A DNA stretch of 7,113 bases from an uncultured Aliterella sp. (GCA_905479905.1 CAJQOK010000099.1:1-7113), one strand, 5' to 3'. Positions 1 through 6,395 are shown, counted from the stretch's first letter. The notes: generated from the letters alone by a model not told the origin. Numbers and translations: made by a program.

Positions 1-821
1 TCTGTTTCCTCTTTCGTCATATCTCCCGCAGACGCAGGCTTTAGTACGCAAACAACGGCGGAAGTATCGGGGTGTTCAATTTTACGATAAGCGAGTTCTG
101 CATCCCTTTGTACGGGTGCATCAATTCCCGGTGTATCAATAATAACATTGCCATCTTTTAATAAGGGATGGGTGCAATAGTAATCAATCCGCTTTAAGAC
201 AGCGCTATTACTACCACGACGCGCATAACCTGCGGCTTCTTTGAGATTGGAAAAGTTGAACTGTTCCATTGAGTAAGTAGCATTGTTCAGCGAATGAATG
301 CGATCGCGGTTTGCTTCAAATCCTTCTAACAAAAGTATCAAAGCCTTAGCTTGTTTGGCGCGTTCCGATTTACTCTCACCGCCTTCTTTTTGAATAATTA
401 ATACGCATCCTTGACGCAACAAATCAACCATGTCAGCTTGATTAATATTACTCGGTGGTGTTAATCCCAATTTTTGACATAACGCTACTGCTTGTTCTCT
501 AATTTCTACTTCACTTAAGAAAGTCAGAATAACTTTTTCTTGTTCGGCTTCAGCATAAAAAATGTAGCATTCTGTACCCGTAGCGTGTCCTTCAGCGCTG
601 TATAACAGTTCTCTTTCTAGCAAGGCGTTGATTAGCATCGATTTACCCGCGCTAAACGCACCAGCAAAGACAATTTCAAAGGTTGGCGAAACCGCTTTTC
701 TTAAACTAGATTGCACTGGGGTTATATCTTGCGATCGCAAACTTGTTTCTTGATGCGATAACTGAAGTATGCTTTCCACTTGTGCTTGCAAGTCTTGGCA
801 TTCTGCTAAGGGTGCAGTCAT
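1..821 (-). CDS. Dynamin-family GTPase, N-terminal part (3' end outside window)
   Basis: I translated this gene by hand on the minus strand from the ATG at 821-819. The frame stays open for 273 codons to the window edge, so the C-terminus is missing. A Shine-Dalgarno-like AGGA at 833-830 lies 8 nt before the start. The P-loop (G1) GAFSAGKS is at residues 54-61, preceded by the hydrophobic beta strand FEIVFA. A Thr-rich switch I candidate, TGTECY, is at 81-86, and G3 DTPG is at 229-232 after NVII. The G4 motif and the stalk or membrane-binding parts would lie beyond the window. Proteins of this family hydrolyse GTP and self-assemble to remodel membranes; in cyanobacteria they are usually 600-800 residues long. 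G1 and G3 are about 168 residues apart, longer than the roughly 100 I recall for dynamin and Nostoc BDLP, which suggests an insertion between the switches. The gene is divergent from the PPC gene. Family assignment is firm; cellular role is unknown. Confidence 0.88.
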   Translation of the reverse strand, partial: MTAPLAECQDLQAQVESILQLSHQETSLRSQDITPVQSSLRKAVSPTFEIVFAGAFSAGKSMLINALLERELLYSAEGHATGTECYIFYAEAEQEKVILTFLSEVEIREQAVALCQKLGLTPPSNINQADMVDLLRQGCVLIIQKEGGESKSERAKQAKALILLLEGFEANRDRIHSLNNATYSMEQFNFSNLKEAAGYARRGSNSAVLKRIDYYCTHPLLKDGNVIIDTPGIDAPVQRDAELAYRKIEHPDTSAVVCVLKPASAGDMTKEET

Positions 822-904
822 TATACTTTTCCTAAAAATAGCTAATTTCACCCATTCTAAGAAGCATATTTAGGTACGAGTGATAGTATAAATACGGATA
901 TATT

Positions 905-910
905 TATAAT
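905..910 (+). promoter_or_regulatory. Candidate -10 element (TATAAT) for the PPC gene
   Basis: This is a perfect TATAAT, 39 nt upstream of the ATG at 950, in the 128-bp AT-rich gap between the two divergent genes. The 17-18 bp spaced -35 position (about 881-887, TGATAGT) is weak. A transcription start near 917 would leave a leader of about 33 nt. On the minus strand, TATACT (reverse complement of 885-890) could serve the dynamin gene, also without a good -35. AT-rich DNA produces such hexamers often, so this is a proposal only. Confidence 0.4.
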
Positions 911-949
911 AAGTTTAATTTCTCCTCGTATATATACCAATGTTGCGCT

Positions 950-1348
950 ATGAAAACTTTTGCCTTAAGACTCAAACCCGAACAAGATTTACGCCAAGCT
1001 TTAGAAATATTCACTCAAGAAAAAGACGTAAAAGCAGGATTTATTTTAACAGCAATAGGTAGCTTAAAACAGGCAAGCATTCGTTTTGCTAATCAACCTG
1101 AAGCAACAGTTTTACAAGACAAATTTGAAATACTTTCCCTTAATGGCACATTAGCTAAAACTGGCATTCATTTACATATAACAATAGCCGATTGCCAAGG
1201 TAAAACTATCGGCGGACATTTAGAAACTGGTTGCATTATCTACACAACCGCAGAAATTGTTATTGGTTTAAGTGAAGATTTCACCTTTATTAGAACTATT
1301 GACACGCAGACAGGATATAAAGAGTTAAAAGTATTACCAGTTCAATAA
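950..1348 (+). CDS. PPC/DUF296 domain protein
   Basis: This 132-residue protein is a single PPC (DUF296) domain, the usual size for a stand-alone prokaryotic member. Diagnostic features are the early VKAGFILTAIGSL segment (27-39), the HLHI motif (74-77) with Asp81, and the GGHLETGCIIYTTAEIVI block (88-105). In this family the conserved histidines are thought to bind a metal and the proteins form trimers. The plant relatives carry AT-hooks and bind DNA, but there is no AT-hook here, so DNA binding should not be assumed. There is no signal peptide or membrane segment, so it is probably cytosolic. No clear Shine-Dalgarno sequence precedes the ATG at 950, which is common in cyanobacteria. The ATG at 940 is out of frame. 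The gene is followed by a 164-bp gap and is probably transcribed alone from the region shared with the dynamin gene. Biochemical function is unknown. Confidence 0.85.
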   Translation: MKTFALRLKPEQDLRQALEIFTQEKDVKAGFILTAIGSLKQASIRFANQPEATVLQDKFEILSLNGTLAKTGIHLHITIADCQGKTIGGHLETGCIIYTTAEIVIGLSEDFTFIRTIDTQTGYKELKVLPVQ

Positions 1349-1350
1349 TA

Positions 1351-1375
1351 TTTTGCCTAGATAGTTTAGACAAAA
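1351..1375 (+). terminator. Weak hairpin just after the PPC gene
   Basis: Arms TTTTGCCTA (1351-1359) and TAGACAAAA (1367-1375) pair over 9 bp with one C-A mismatch around a 7-nt loop, starting 3 nt after the stop codon. The stem is AT-rich and no T-tract follows. It is a poor intrinsic terminator, although its position is right. Confidence 0.22.
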
Positions 1376-1416
1376 GAAATACACCACCATCTAAAGTGTC
1401 ACAGCTAGAGAAGTTT

Positions 1417-1437
1417 TATACTATTTATAGTTTGACA
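1417..1437 (+). promoter_or_regulatory. Promoter-like elements upstream of the DUF2157 gene
   Basis: The 164-bp gap before the DUF2157 gene contains -10-like hexamers TATACT (1417-1422) and TATAGT (1426-1431), and a perfect -35 hexamer TTGACA (1432-1437). The TTGACA has no good -10 at 16-18 bp spacing (1455-1460 reads TTCAGA), and the two -10-like hexamers have no good -35. A promoter somewhere in the gap is likely, because the gap is long and the gene has a strong ribosome binding site, but I cannot name the exact elements. Confidence 0.28.
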
Positions 1438-1500
1438 ATAAAACCAATATAGCTTTCAGATTAATAAAACTTTTAATTTATTAACATTTTGTTGATAAAA

Positions 1501-1507
1501 AAGGAGG
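1501..1507 (+). promoter_or_regulatory. Strong Shine-Dalgarno (AAGGAGG) fixing the DUF2157 start at 1513
   Basis: AAGGAGG ends 5 nt before the ATG at 1513, which is textbook spacing. The open frame can be extended to a TTG at 1489, but that would put this ribosome binding site inside the coding sequence. The start is therefore taken as 1513. Confidence 0.88.
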
Positions 1508-1512
1508 CATTT

Positions 1513-2943
1513 ATGACTACAGACAAGTTTCGTAGCCAATTACGCCAAGAAGCGGAAGTATGGCGCACCGAAGGAATAATTAATGATTCCCAACACGAAC
1601 AACTAGCACAACGCTATCAATTTAATGCGCTTGATACATCTTCTCGAAACCTATTTGTCATGGTTTTAATCGGACTTGGATGTATTTTAGTTGGTTTAGG
1701 AATAATTACTTTTGTAGCCTCTAACTGGCAAGAGTTATCAAAACCTTTCAAAGTTTTGTTACTCCTAAGCTTATTTGTAAGTGTAAACACTACAGGATTT
1801 TATATTTGGAGAAAATCAAGAGAATCTAACCAGCGCATTGGTAATGGATTGCTACTTTTAGGAGCCTTGATATTAGGCGCAAATATAGCACTAATGGGGC
1901 AGATTTATCATGTCGATAATCAATTTTATGAATTAATGTTTGCTTGGGGGATTGGTGTATTAGTAATGGCTTATAGCTTGCGCTTAACTACATTAAGTTT
2001 ACTCGCTATTCTGCTAATTTGGATTGGTCAATGGGGATTTGCTATCAATAGTTCATTTGATAGTCCTTGGCTGTATCAAAAACTTACCTGGTCATCTGTA
2101 TTAGGGGAACATATGCCTATAATTGCTTGCATAATGTTTGTACCTTTAGCTTACTTATGTAAATCGCGGTGGATATTTGCGCTTAGTGCGATCGCAATTG
2201 TCTCAGCTTTGATGGGTAATGTATATTTCTACAGCTACGGAATAGGTAGATTATTCAATTTATCTACGCTACAAATATTAGGTTGGGCGATCGCGCTTTT
2301 CTTTGCATTACCGCCAATACTGTTATGGAGTTACGACGACTTTAGAGAAAATCGAGCGATATCAAAGTCTTTTAGGGCAATTTCTCAAAATCTTGCGCTT
2401 ATTTACTTAGCAGGTGTATTTTACTCGTTTTCTTTCTATAGTTTGTGGAATAATTGGGCGCGCGAATCTTCACAAACGGATTTATCAAAGGTAAATTTGT
2501 TTCCGTTAATAAGCCTTTTAGCTTTAATCATAATTGGAGTTTGGCAATGGGTACGTTTAGGACAAAAAATGACTAGACATCGCCCGTTACGTTCTCAAGA
2601 TTTGATAACAATAGTTGTCGGTTTATTAATAGGTATTACTGCTTTAATCCCGCTCTGGCATACTTTCGTTGCGCCAATTCCTGAATTAGCAACCTTTGCA
2701 TTTAACGCAATGTTATTTCTGCTTTCAATTGGCTTGATGAGAGAAGGCTTAACGCACGGGCAAAGAGGCGCTTTTTGGTTCGGATTGTTGTTACTAATTT
2801 GTAGAATTTTAAATTGGTTTTTCTTAGCTAATACTGGATTACTGCTCAAGTCTTTAGTCTTTGTCTTGTGTGGAGTTGGAGTAATTGCAATTGGGCTGTG
2901 GTTTGAGAAATATGTCAGAACTTTTGGCAATCCTACTAATTAA
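1513..2943 (+). CDS. DUF2157 polytopic membrane protein
   Basis: This is a 476-residue integral membrane protein. A cytosolic N-terminal region of about 45 residues (including EGIINDSQHEQLAQRY, 20-35) is followed by the signature helix LGIITFVASNW (62-72) and by GANIALMGQIYHV (122-134); together these mark the DUF2157 family. I count about 13-14 hydrophobic segments, roughly at 48-69, 79-97, 113-131, 140-155, 160-178, 202-216, 219-235, 254-272, 295-311, 330-346, 366-383, 392-408, 420-438 and 444-462. Charged loops such as QKMTRHRPLRSQD (351-363) lie between them. No catalytic or transport motif is visible. The GDYXXLXY gene begins 16 nt after the stop, so the two are almost certainly co-transcribed. 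Such pairs recur in bacteria, and the DUF4401 family is often in the same context (from memory). Activity is unknown; a complex with the downstream protein is an inference. Confidence 0.85.
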   Translation: MTTDKFRSQLRQEAEVWRTEGIINDSQHEQLAQRYQFNALDTSSRNLFVMVLIGLGCILVGLGIITFVASNWQELSKPFKVLLLLSLFVSVNTTGFYIWRKSRESNQRIGNGLLLLGALILGANIALMGQIYHVDNQFYELMFAWGIGVLVMAYSLRLTTLSLLAILLIWIGQWGFAINSSFDSPWLYQKLTWSSVLGEHMPIIACIMFVPLAYLCKSRWIFALSAIAIVSALMGNVYFYSYGIGRLFNLSTLQILGWAIALFFALPPILLWSYDDFRENRAISKSFRAISQNLALIYLAGVFYSFSFYSLWNNWARESSQTDLSKVNLFPLISLLALIIIGVWQWVRLGQKMTRHRPLRSQDLITIVVGLLIGITALIPLWHTFVAPIPELATFAFNAMLFLLSIGLMREGLTHGQRGAFWFGLLLLICRILNWFFLANTGLLLKSLVFVLCGVGVIAIGLWFEKYVRTFGNPTN

Positions 2944-2959
2944 AACTTAAGAGGTTTTT

Positions 2960-3577
2960 ATGACGCAAAATCAAGAAACGCGATCGCTACCTTTATGGCG
3001 GTTTGCTGTACCTCTGCTACTGCAAATCGGGCTAATATTGGTTCCCCCCGCCCAATCAGTTTACACGCACATTACAGGCAAAACTGTGATATTACAGACG
3101 ATTCCTGTAGATCCTTACGATCCATTGCGGGGTTATTCCCAAACCTTAAGTTATGACATTTCTCGCCTAGAAACCTTAAAAAAGCTTCCCGGTTGGCAAG
3201 AAATAAGTAAGCAGCAAAAAAATAAAAATGTAGACTACTTAGACTCAGAGACAGAGTTGTATGTAATCTTAGAATCGCCACCAGAGGGGGCAAAACAGCC
3301 GCCTCTAGCTTGGAAACCTGTAAGAGTGAGTGGCAGTAGCCCAACATCTTTACCAGCTAATCAGATAGCTCTAAAAGGCAAAGGCGCAGCTAATATGGTT
3401 CGCTACGGATTGGAAACTTATTACTTCCCCGAATCTCAGCAACAAGAAATTAACCAAGCTATTATGCAGGCGCAAAGAGGACAAAAGCAGTCGCTAGTAG
3501 TGGAAATTAAGGTAAATGAGGGCGGTTATGGCGTACCCGTCAGTCTTTGGGTGCGCGATCGCAATTACCGTTTTTAA
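2960..3577 (+). CDS. GDYXXLXY-type membrane-anchored protein
   Basis: This protein has 205 residues. Arg8 and Arg14 flank one N-terminal membrane segment (about 13-34), with no obvious signal peptidase site. The positive-inside rule puts the N-terminus in the cytosol and the rest outside the membrane. The family motif follows the anchor: DPYDPLRGYSQTLSYDIS at 51-68. Gly58, Leu63 and Tyr65 match the GDYXXLXY pattern, while the D and Y of the name are replaced by Tyr59 and Ser60. A second conserved-looking block, YGLETYYFPESQQQEIN (149-165), and the C-terminal GYGVPVSLWVRDRNYRF (189-205) support the assignment. AAGAGG at 2949-2954 is 5 nt before the ATG. The gene sits 16 nt after the DUF2157 gene and is the likely end of that operon. 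Function is unknown; it may be the extracytoplasmic partner of the DUF2157 protein, which is inferred from gene order only. Confidence 0.83.
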   Translation: MTQNQETRSLPLWRFAVPLLLQIGLILVPPAQSVYTHITGKTVILQTIPVDPYDPLRGYSQTLSYDISRLETLKKLPGWQEISKQQKNKNVDYLDSETELYVILESPPEGAKQPPLAWKPVRVSGSSPTSLPANQIALKGKGAANMVRYGLETYYFPESQQQEINQAIMQAQRGQKQSLVVEIKVNEGGYGVPVSLWVRDRNYRF

Positions 3578-3627
3578 TCGGCTAAAAGTTTAGTATGTGC
3601 AGTTAAAAGCTATTTTTCGGTCGTTAG

Positions 3628-4192
3628 AGAGAGTTATCAAGGGAGGCAAAAGTATTATCAATCATAGAAGCGAAGTTAACAAAAATCGGCGTTGCAGTCG
3701 GTGGGAATAATTCGAGAATTTAGAAGCGCGATTATACCCGTTGAAGATCGTCACCAACTCCAAAGAGAATTTGAAAAGTTGATTGTCGAACCAGAAATGC
3801 AATCAATCGCGCGCGATCACTAGATTCAAAACATTGGGCGGCAAACTTTTGTAGACTTAGTTAGTAGCCGCACAGACTTTTCTAAAAACGATGTCAATCA
3901 AGCTATGGAGCAGTTAGAAACTTATTGGCTACAGCTATGGGGACAACAACCGCCAAAATCTGCACCAGAAACTATACTTGCGGTACTTCAACCTTCCCAC
4001 ACTGAAGACAAATCAATCCAACTTAGTCAAGAATTAGAACAATTAATCGAGCCAACCCGCAAACAACAAGCTATTGTTCAAGCGCACGCAATTCAAAAGG
4101 TAGAAGAAACCGCAGCTTGGTGGTTATTTGGTTCGGCTTTTACCTCGGCTGTAGCAGCAGCGATCGCAGGGATAATTAGCGTTAAAGTTTAG
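3628..4192 (+). pseudogene. Decayed gene for a C-terminally anchored cyanobacterial membrane protein
   Basis: Three collinear pieces read as one degraded protein. Piece one (3628 to about 3705) contains LSIIEAKLTKIGVAVGG and hits TAG at 3721. Piece two, in the +1 frame from about 3701, reads GIIREFRSAIIPVEDRHQ, then QREFEKLIVEPEMQSIARDH up to an in-frame TAG at 3821-3823. Piece three continues in that frame as IQNIGRQTFVDLVSSRTDFS and runs through the ATG at 3905 to the stop at 4192. The 95 codons after that ATG have no ribosome binding site, and the ATG lies inside a continuous coding frame, so it is probably not a genuine start. The tail has an acidic/Gln-rich, probably helical stretch (residues 36-70 of the 95) and a C-terminal membrane segment AAWWLFGSAFTSAVAAAIAG (70-89). 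I recall repeats with VSSRTDLS and AWWLFGTA-like tails in long cyanobacterial membrane proteins, but cannot name the family. Any start codon and the N-terminal bulk of the gene are missing. Confidence 0.68.
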
Positions 4193-4202
4193 AAATTAAA
4201 CT

Positions 4203-4442
4203 TCATTCGTCGTGTTTGATTTGCAAAGCCGCTACTACGGCGGCGGTAAATCCAGCAATTAAACCCGTACTCATGCCCTGCATAGTTTTAACTAATGGCT
4301 CAGTAGTTAGACAATCATTTGTCACCTCTTGAGATTCCCAACATTGATTGCTGTCTGCCAAACTAGCACTACCGCCTAGAATTACACCTACGGCACTACA
4401 AGAAATTACTAATAGTGCCAGACGCTTATTTTTTATGTCCAT
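4203..4442 (-). CDS. Small exported or membrane-anchored protein of unknown function
   Basis: This is a 79-residue protein that I do not recognise. Residues 1-7 are charged (Lys4, Lys6, Arg7), followed by a hydrophobic stretch 8-26 and a plausible signal peptidase I site after SLA (27-29), before Asp30. The short central part (30-52) has two cysteines, Cys34 and Cys44, which could form a disulfide outside the cytoplasm. A second hydrophobic, glycine/alanine-rich segment spans about 54-73 (MQGMSTGLIAGFTAAVVAAL), and the protein ends in the charged tail QIKHDE. It is therefore either a type I anchored peptide after cleavage or a two-helix hairpin. No strong Shine-Dalgarno sequence precedes the ATG at 4442. 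The stop lies 10 nt from the end of the convergent decayed gene. A candidate promoter at 4486-4514 suggests expression independent of sppA. Coding status rests on the sensible protein architecture alone. Confidence 0.6.
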   Translation of the reverse strand: MDIKNKRLALLVISCSAVGVILGGSASLADSNQCWESQEVTNDCLTTEPLVKTMQGMSTGLIAGFTAAVVAALQIKHDE

Positions 4443-4485
4443 AGGTAGATGTGTGCCATCGCGTTTATATATTTGACTTTTCCTA

Positions 4486-4514
4486 ATTCTATAGGTATAG
4501 TTTTAAAATACCAA
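4486..4514 (-). promoter_or_regulatory. Candidate sigma-70 promoter for the small gene at 4203-4442
   Basis: Read on the minus strand, a -35 TTGGTA (4514-4509) and a -10 TAGAAT (4491-4486) are separated by exactly 17 bp. They match the consensus at 4/6 and 5/6 positions. Transcription would begin near 4479, leaving a leader of about 37 nt before the ATG at 4442. It lies in the 123-bp gap downstream of sppA. Confidence 0.42.
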
Positions 4515-4540
4515 CCGTGATTTTACTTATTACCTGGTAT
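4508..4540 (-). terminator. Weak inverted repeat downstream of sppA
   Basis: Read on the minus strand, ATACCA (4540-4535) and TGGTAT (4513-4508) can pair over 6 bp and are followed by TTT. The 21-nt loop and short stem make a weak terminator. It lies 26 nt past the sppA stop codon and overlaps the -35 element proposed for the next gene. Confidence 0.2.
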
Positions 4541-4565
4541 GCGTTTGGTTAAAGCAGATATTTAT

Positions 4566-6395
4566 TTATTCAATCTTGAGATTAAACGGCAAACGAGCAT
4601 AAACCCCCAAGGGATCGTTCATTGATTGCAATACTTTTAGCTCTTGTTGTAGTTTTCCAAACTCCGCCGTCAGCAAATCTGTTGACTTGATTGTCTCACC
4701 GCCCAATCTTAAGCGCGCCTCGTTGCCTAATTGTCCGAGTAGACGTTGTTCAAAGCTGCGGACTGCGGGATACTCTGTTACTTGCCAATCATTGCCTAAC
4801 TTTGCCTGTTTAGCCGCGTAACTAATCGCTGCATCAACACCGCCAATTTCATCAACTAAGCCAATTTCTTTTGCTGCTACTCCCGACCATACCCGACCTT
4901 GGGCAATTTCTGCTACTTTTTGGGCTGGAAGATTACGCCCTTGGGCAACTTTACTCAAAAACAAACTATAAAGTCGGTTTACAGAAGTTTGATAAACTGC
5001 CAATTCTTGAGGAGATTTAGGACGAGTAACAGTTTGACTGTCAGCCAGTTTAGCAGTTTTGACTACATCCCAAGTGATGCCATTATTATTTGCCAGTTTT
5101 TGAAAGTTTGGCAATACTCCAAACACTCCAATAGAGCCAGTAATTGTATTTGGTTCAGCAAAAATGCGGTTAGCGTCAGTTGCAATCCAGTAACCACCTG
5201 AAGCAGCCACGTCACCCATAGAGACAATTACAGGTTTTGTTTTACCTACAAGCTTAATTTCGCGCTGCATGACTTCTGAAGCCGTCGCACTACCCCCCGG
5301 ACTATTGACACGCAAAACGATCGCCTTTACAGCTTTATCTTGCTGCAACCTGCGAAATATCCGCGCAAAGCGATCGCCTCCTACTTCTCCTACTCCACCT
5401 TGTCCATCTACAATCGTACCTTCAGCGTAAACAACCGCAATATGATTTTTTGAGTTGCGCTCTACACCCAAAGATTTCCCAGAAACTTCAGAGTAATCTA
5501 CTAAACTAACTTGCTCAAAGGTTCGTTCTTCGGCTTTACTACCCGTTAACTGCTTAAGTTCGCCCAAAACTTCGTCAAAATACGCGACTTTATCAACTAA
5601 ACCATTACTTTTGGCGGCACTAGCTTCAAGTATGCCTTGATTGTCGGCGATTTGCTGCAACTTGCTAGTGGTGACATTGCGGCTTTTGCTAACGGCGCTT
5701 TGCCATTCTCCCCATACATCCCCCAATAATCTCTCAGTTTGCTGGCGGTTTTCTGGACTTAGTTTAGTTAAAATAAATGGCTCAACGGCGGCTTTAAATT
5801 TGCCAACTCGGATAATTTGAATCCCGATGCCGTACTTTTCTAACGCTCCGGCTAAAAACATTGGTTGAGAACTTAAACCGTTAAGCTCCATCGCTCCCAA
5901 TGGATTGATAATAATCTTATTTGCTACAGAGCTAAGATAATAATCTCGTTCGCTCCATTCCACATTGTAAGTAACGATAGTTTTTCCGGCGGCGCGGAAT
6001 TTTTCTAAAGCGGATCTTACTTCCTTAAGTGTGGCAAAGCCTGTGTCACTTTCTTCACTACTTCTACTACCATCTAAGTAAATACCAACAATGCGCGGAT
6101 CGCGCCTAGCTTTTTCTAAGGTATCTAAAACAGTACGCAGCGTAACTCTATTTCTATCTTCTCCTGATAGTGCTTCTTGCAAAGCGGCGCTGCTGCTAGA
6201 ATTGGGCTTAGAATCAGTAATATTTAGCGCTAAATCTAATACCAATACCGATTTATTTTTTACTTGGGTACTGTTATCTTGACCTGCGGCGATTAGCAGT
6301 CCTATCAATCCTACGGTTCCCAGTCCAAAAAAAATAAATAGTCCTAGCACGCTGCCGATCGCACTTGTAAAGGTTTGTTTAATAAAATTACGCAT
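4566..6395 (-). CDS. sppA: Signal peptide peptidase SppA, long (two-domain, 67K) type
   Basis: This is a complete 609-residue protein, close to the 618 of E. coli SppA. It is a membrane-bound serine/lysine protease (MEROPS S49) that degrades signal peptides left after export. An N-terminal membrane anchor spans about 11-37, followed by an N-terminal S49-like domain and a C-terminal S49 domain. The general-base Lys201 is in GKFKAAVEPF (198-207), matching E. coli Lys209. The nucleophile Ser399 is in GDVAASGGYW (394-403), matching E. coli Ser409. NSPGGSATASE (364-374) is the conserved oxyanion-region block, and TGSIGVFGV (419-427) is also typical. Both catalytic residues are present, so it should be active. 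AGGA at 6407-6404 lies 8 nt before the ATG at 6395. fni is 100 nt upstream in the same orientation, so co-transcription is possible. In Synechocystis an SppA has been linked to light acclimation and phycobilisome turnover (from memory). Confidence 0.96.
   Translation of the reverse strand: MRNFIKQTFTSAIGSVLGLFIFFGLGTVGLIGLLIAAGQDNSTQVKNKSVLVLDLALNITDSKPNSSSSAALQEALSGEDRNRVTLRTVLDTLEKARRDPRIVGIYLDGSRSSEESDTGFATLKEVRSALEKFRAAGKTIVTYNVEWSERDYYLSSVANKIIINPLGAMELNGLSSQPMFLAGALEKYGIGIQIIRVGKFKAAVEPFILTKLSPENRQQTERLLGDVWGEWQSAVSKSRNVTTSKLQQIADNQGILEASAAKSNGLVDKVAYFDEVLGELKQLTGSKAEERTFEQVSLVDYSEVSGKSLGVERNSKNHIAVVYAEGTIVDGQGGVGEVGGDRFARIFRRLQQDKAVKAIVLRVNSPGGSATASEVMQREIKLVGKTKPVIVSMGDVAASGGYWIATDANRIFAEPNTITGSIGVFGVLPNFQKLANNNGITWDVVKTAKLADSQTVTRPKSPQELAVYQTSVNRLYSLFLSKVAQGRNLPAQKVAEIAQGRVWSGVAAKEIGLVDEIGGVDAAISYAAKQAKLGNDWQVTEYPAVRSFEQRLLGQLGNEARLRLGGETIKSTDLLTAEFGKLQQELKVLQSMNDPLGVYARLPFNLKIE

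Larger units (their letters stand above)
300..5377. repeat. Dispersed HIP1 octamers (GCGATCGC)
   Basis: Perfect copies start at 300, 731, 2188, 2287, 2980, 3555, 4160 and 5370, about one per 0.9 kb, against roughly one per 65 kb expected by chance. Seven lie in intact genes and one (4160) lies in the decayed gene. One-mismatch copies occur at 3813 (GCGATCAC), 5317 (ACGATCGC) and 6354 (CCGATCGC). HIP1 over-representation is a known trait of many cyanobacterial genomes and is the main evidence for the host assignment. Confidence 0.9.

Noticed and set aside
875..930. Inverted repeat TACGAG (875-880) / CTCGTA (925-930) flanking the PPC promoter
   Set aside because: Six-base arms 44 nt apart are expected by chance in a 128-bp gap; no further pairing extends them.
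2595..2930. 111-codon open frame on the minus strand inside the DUF2157 gene
   Set aside because: It is antisense to a well-supported membrane protein gene, its translation has no recognisable domain, and no ribosome binding site was seen.
3072..3347. 91-codon minus-strand frame inside the GDYXXLXY gene
   Set aside because: It is antisense to a gene with clear family motifs, and its composition is low-complexity Leu/Ser-rich.
3578..3627. Possible terminator after the GDYXXLXY gene (CTAAA/TTTAG near 3590)
   Set aside because: The arms are separated by only 2 nt, too tight for a stable hairpin, and no T-tract follows.
4396..4442. Lipobox VISC (residues 12-15) in the small protein, suggesting a lipoprotein
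   Set aside because: The hydrophobic stretch before the cysteine is only about 6 residues and hydrophobicity continues well past it. A signal peptidase I site after residue 29 fits better.
4433..4459. Eight-residue upstream frame on the minus strand (ATG at 4459) overlapping the small gene's start
   Set aside because: The nearest AGGA is about 21 nt upstream, too far to serve it, and such short frames arise by chance.
4899..5201. Plus-strand frames at 4899-5201 and 6091-6282
   Set aside because: Both are antisense to sppA in regions coding for conserved protease sequence; their translations resemble nothing known.
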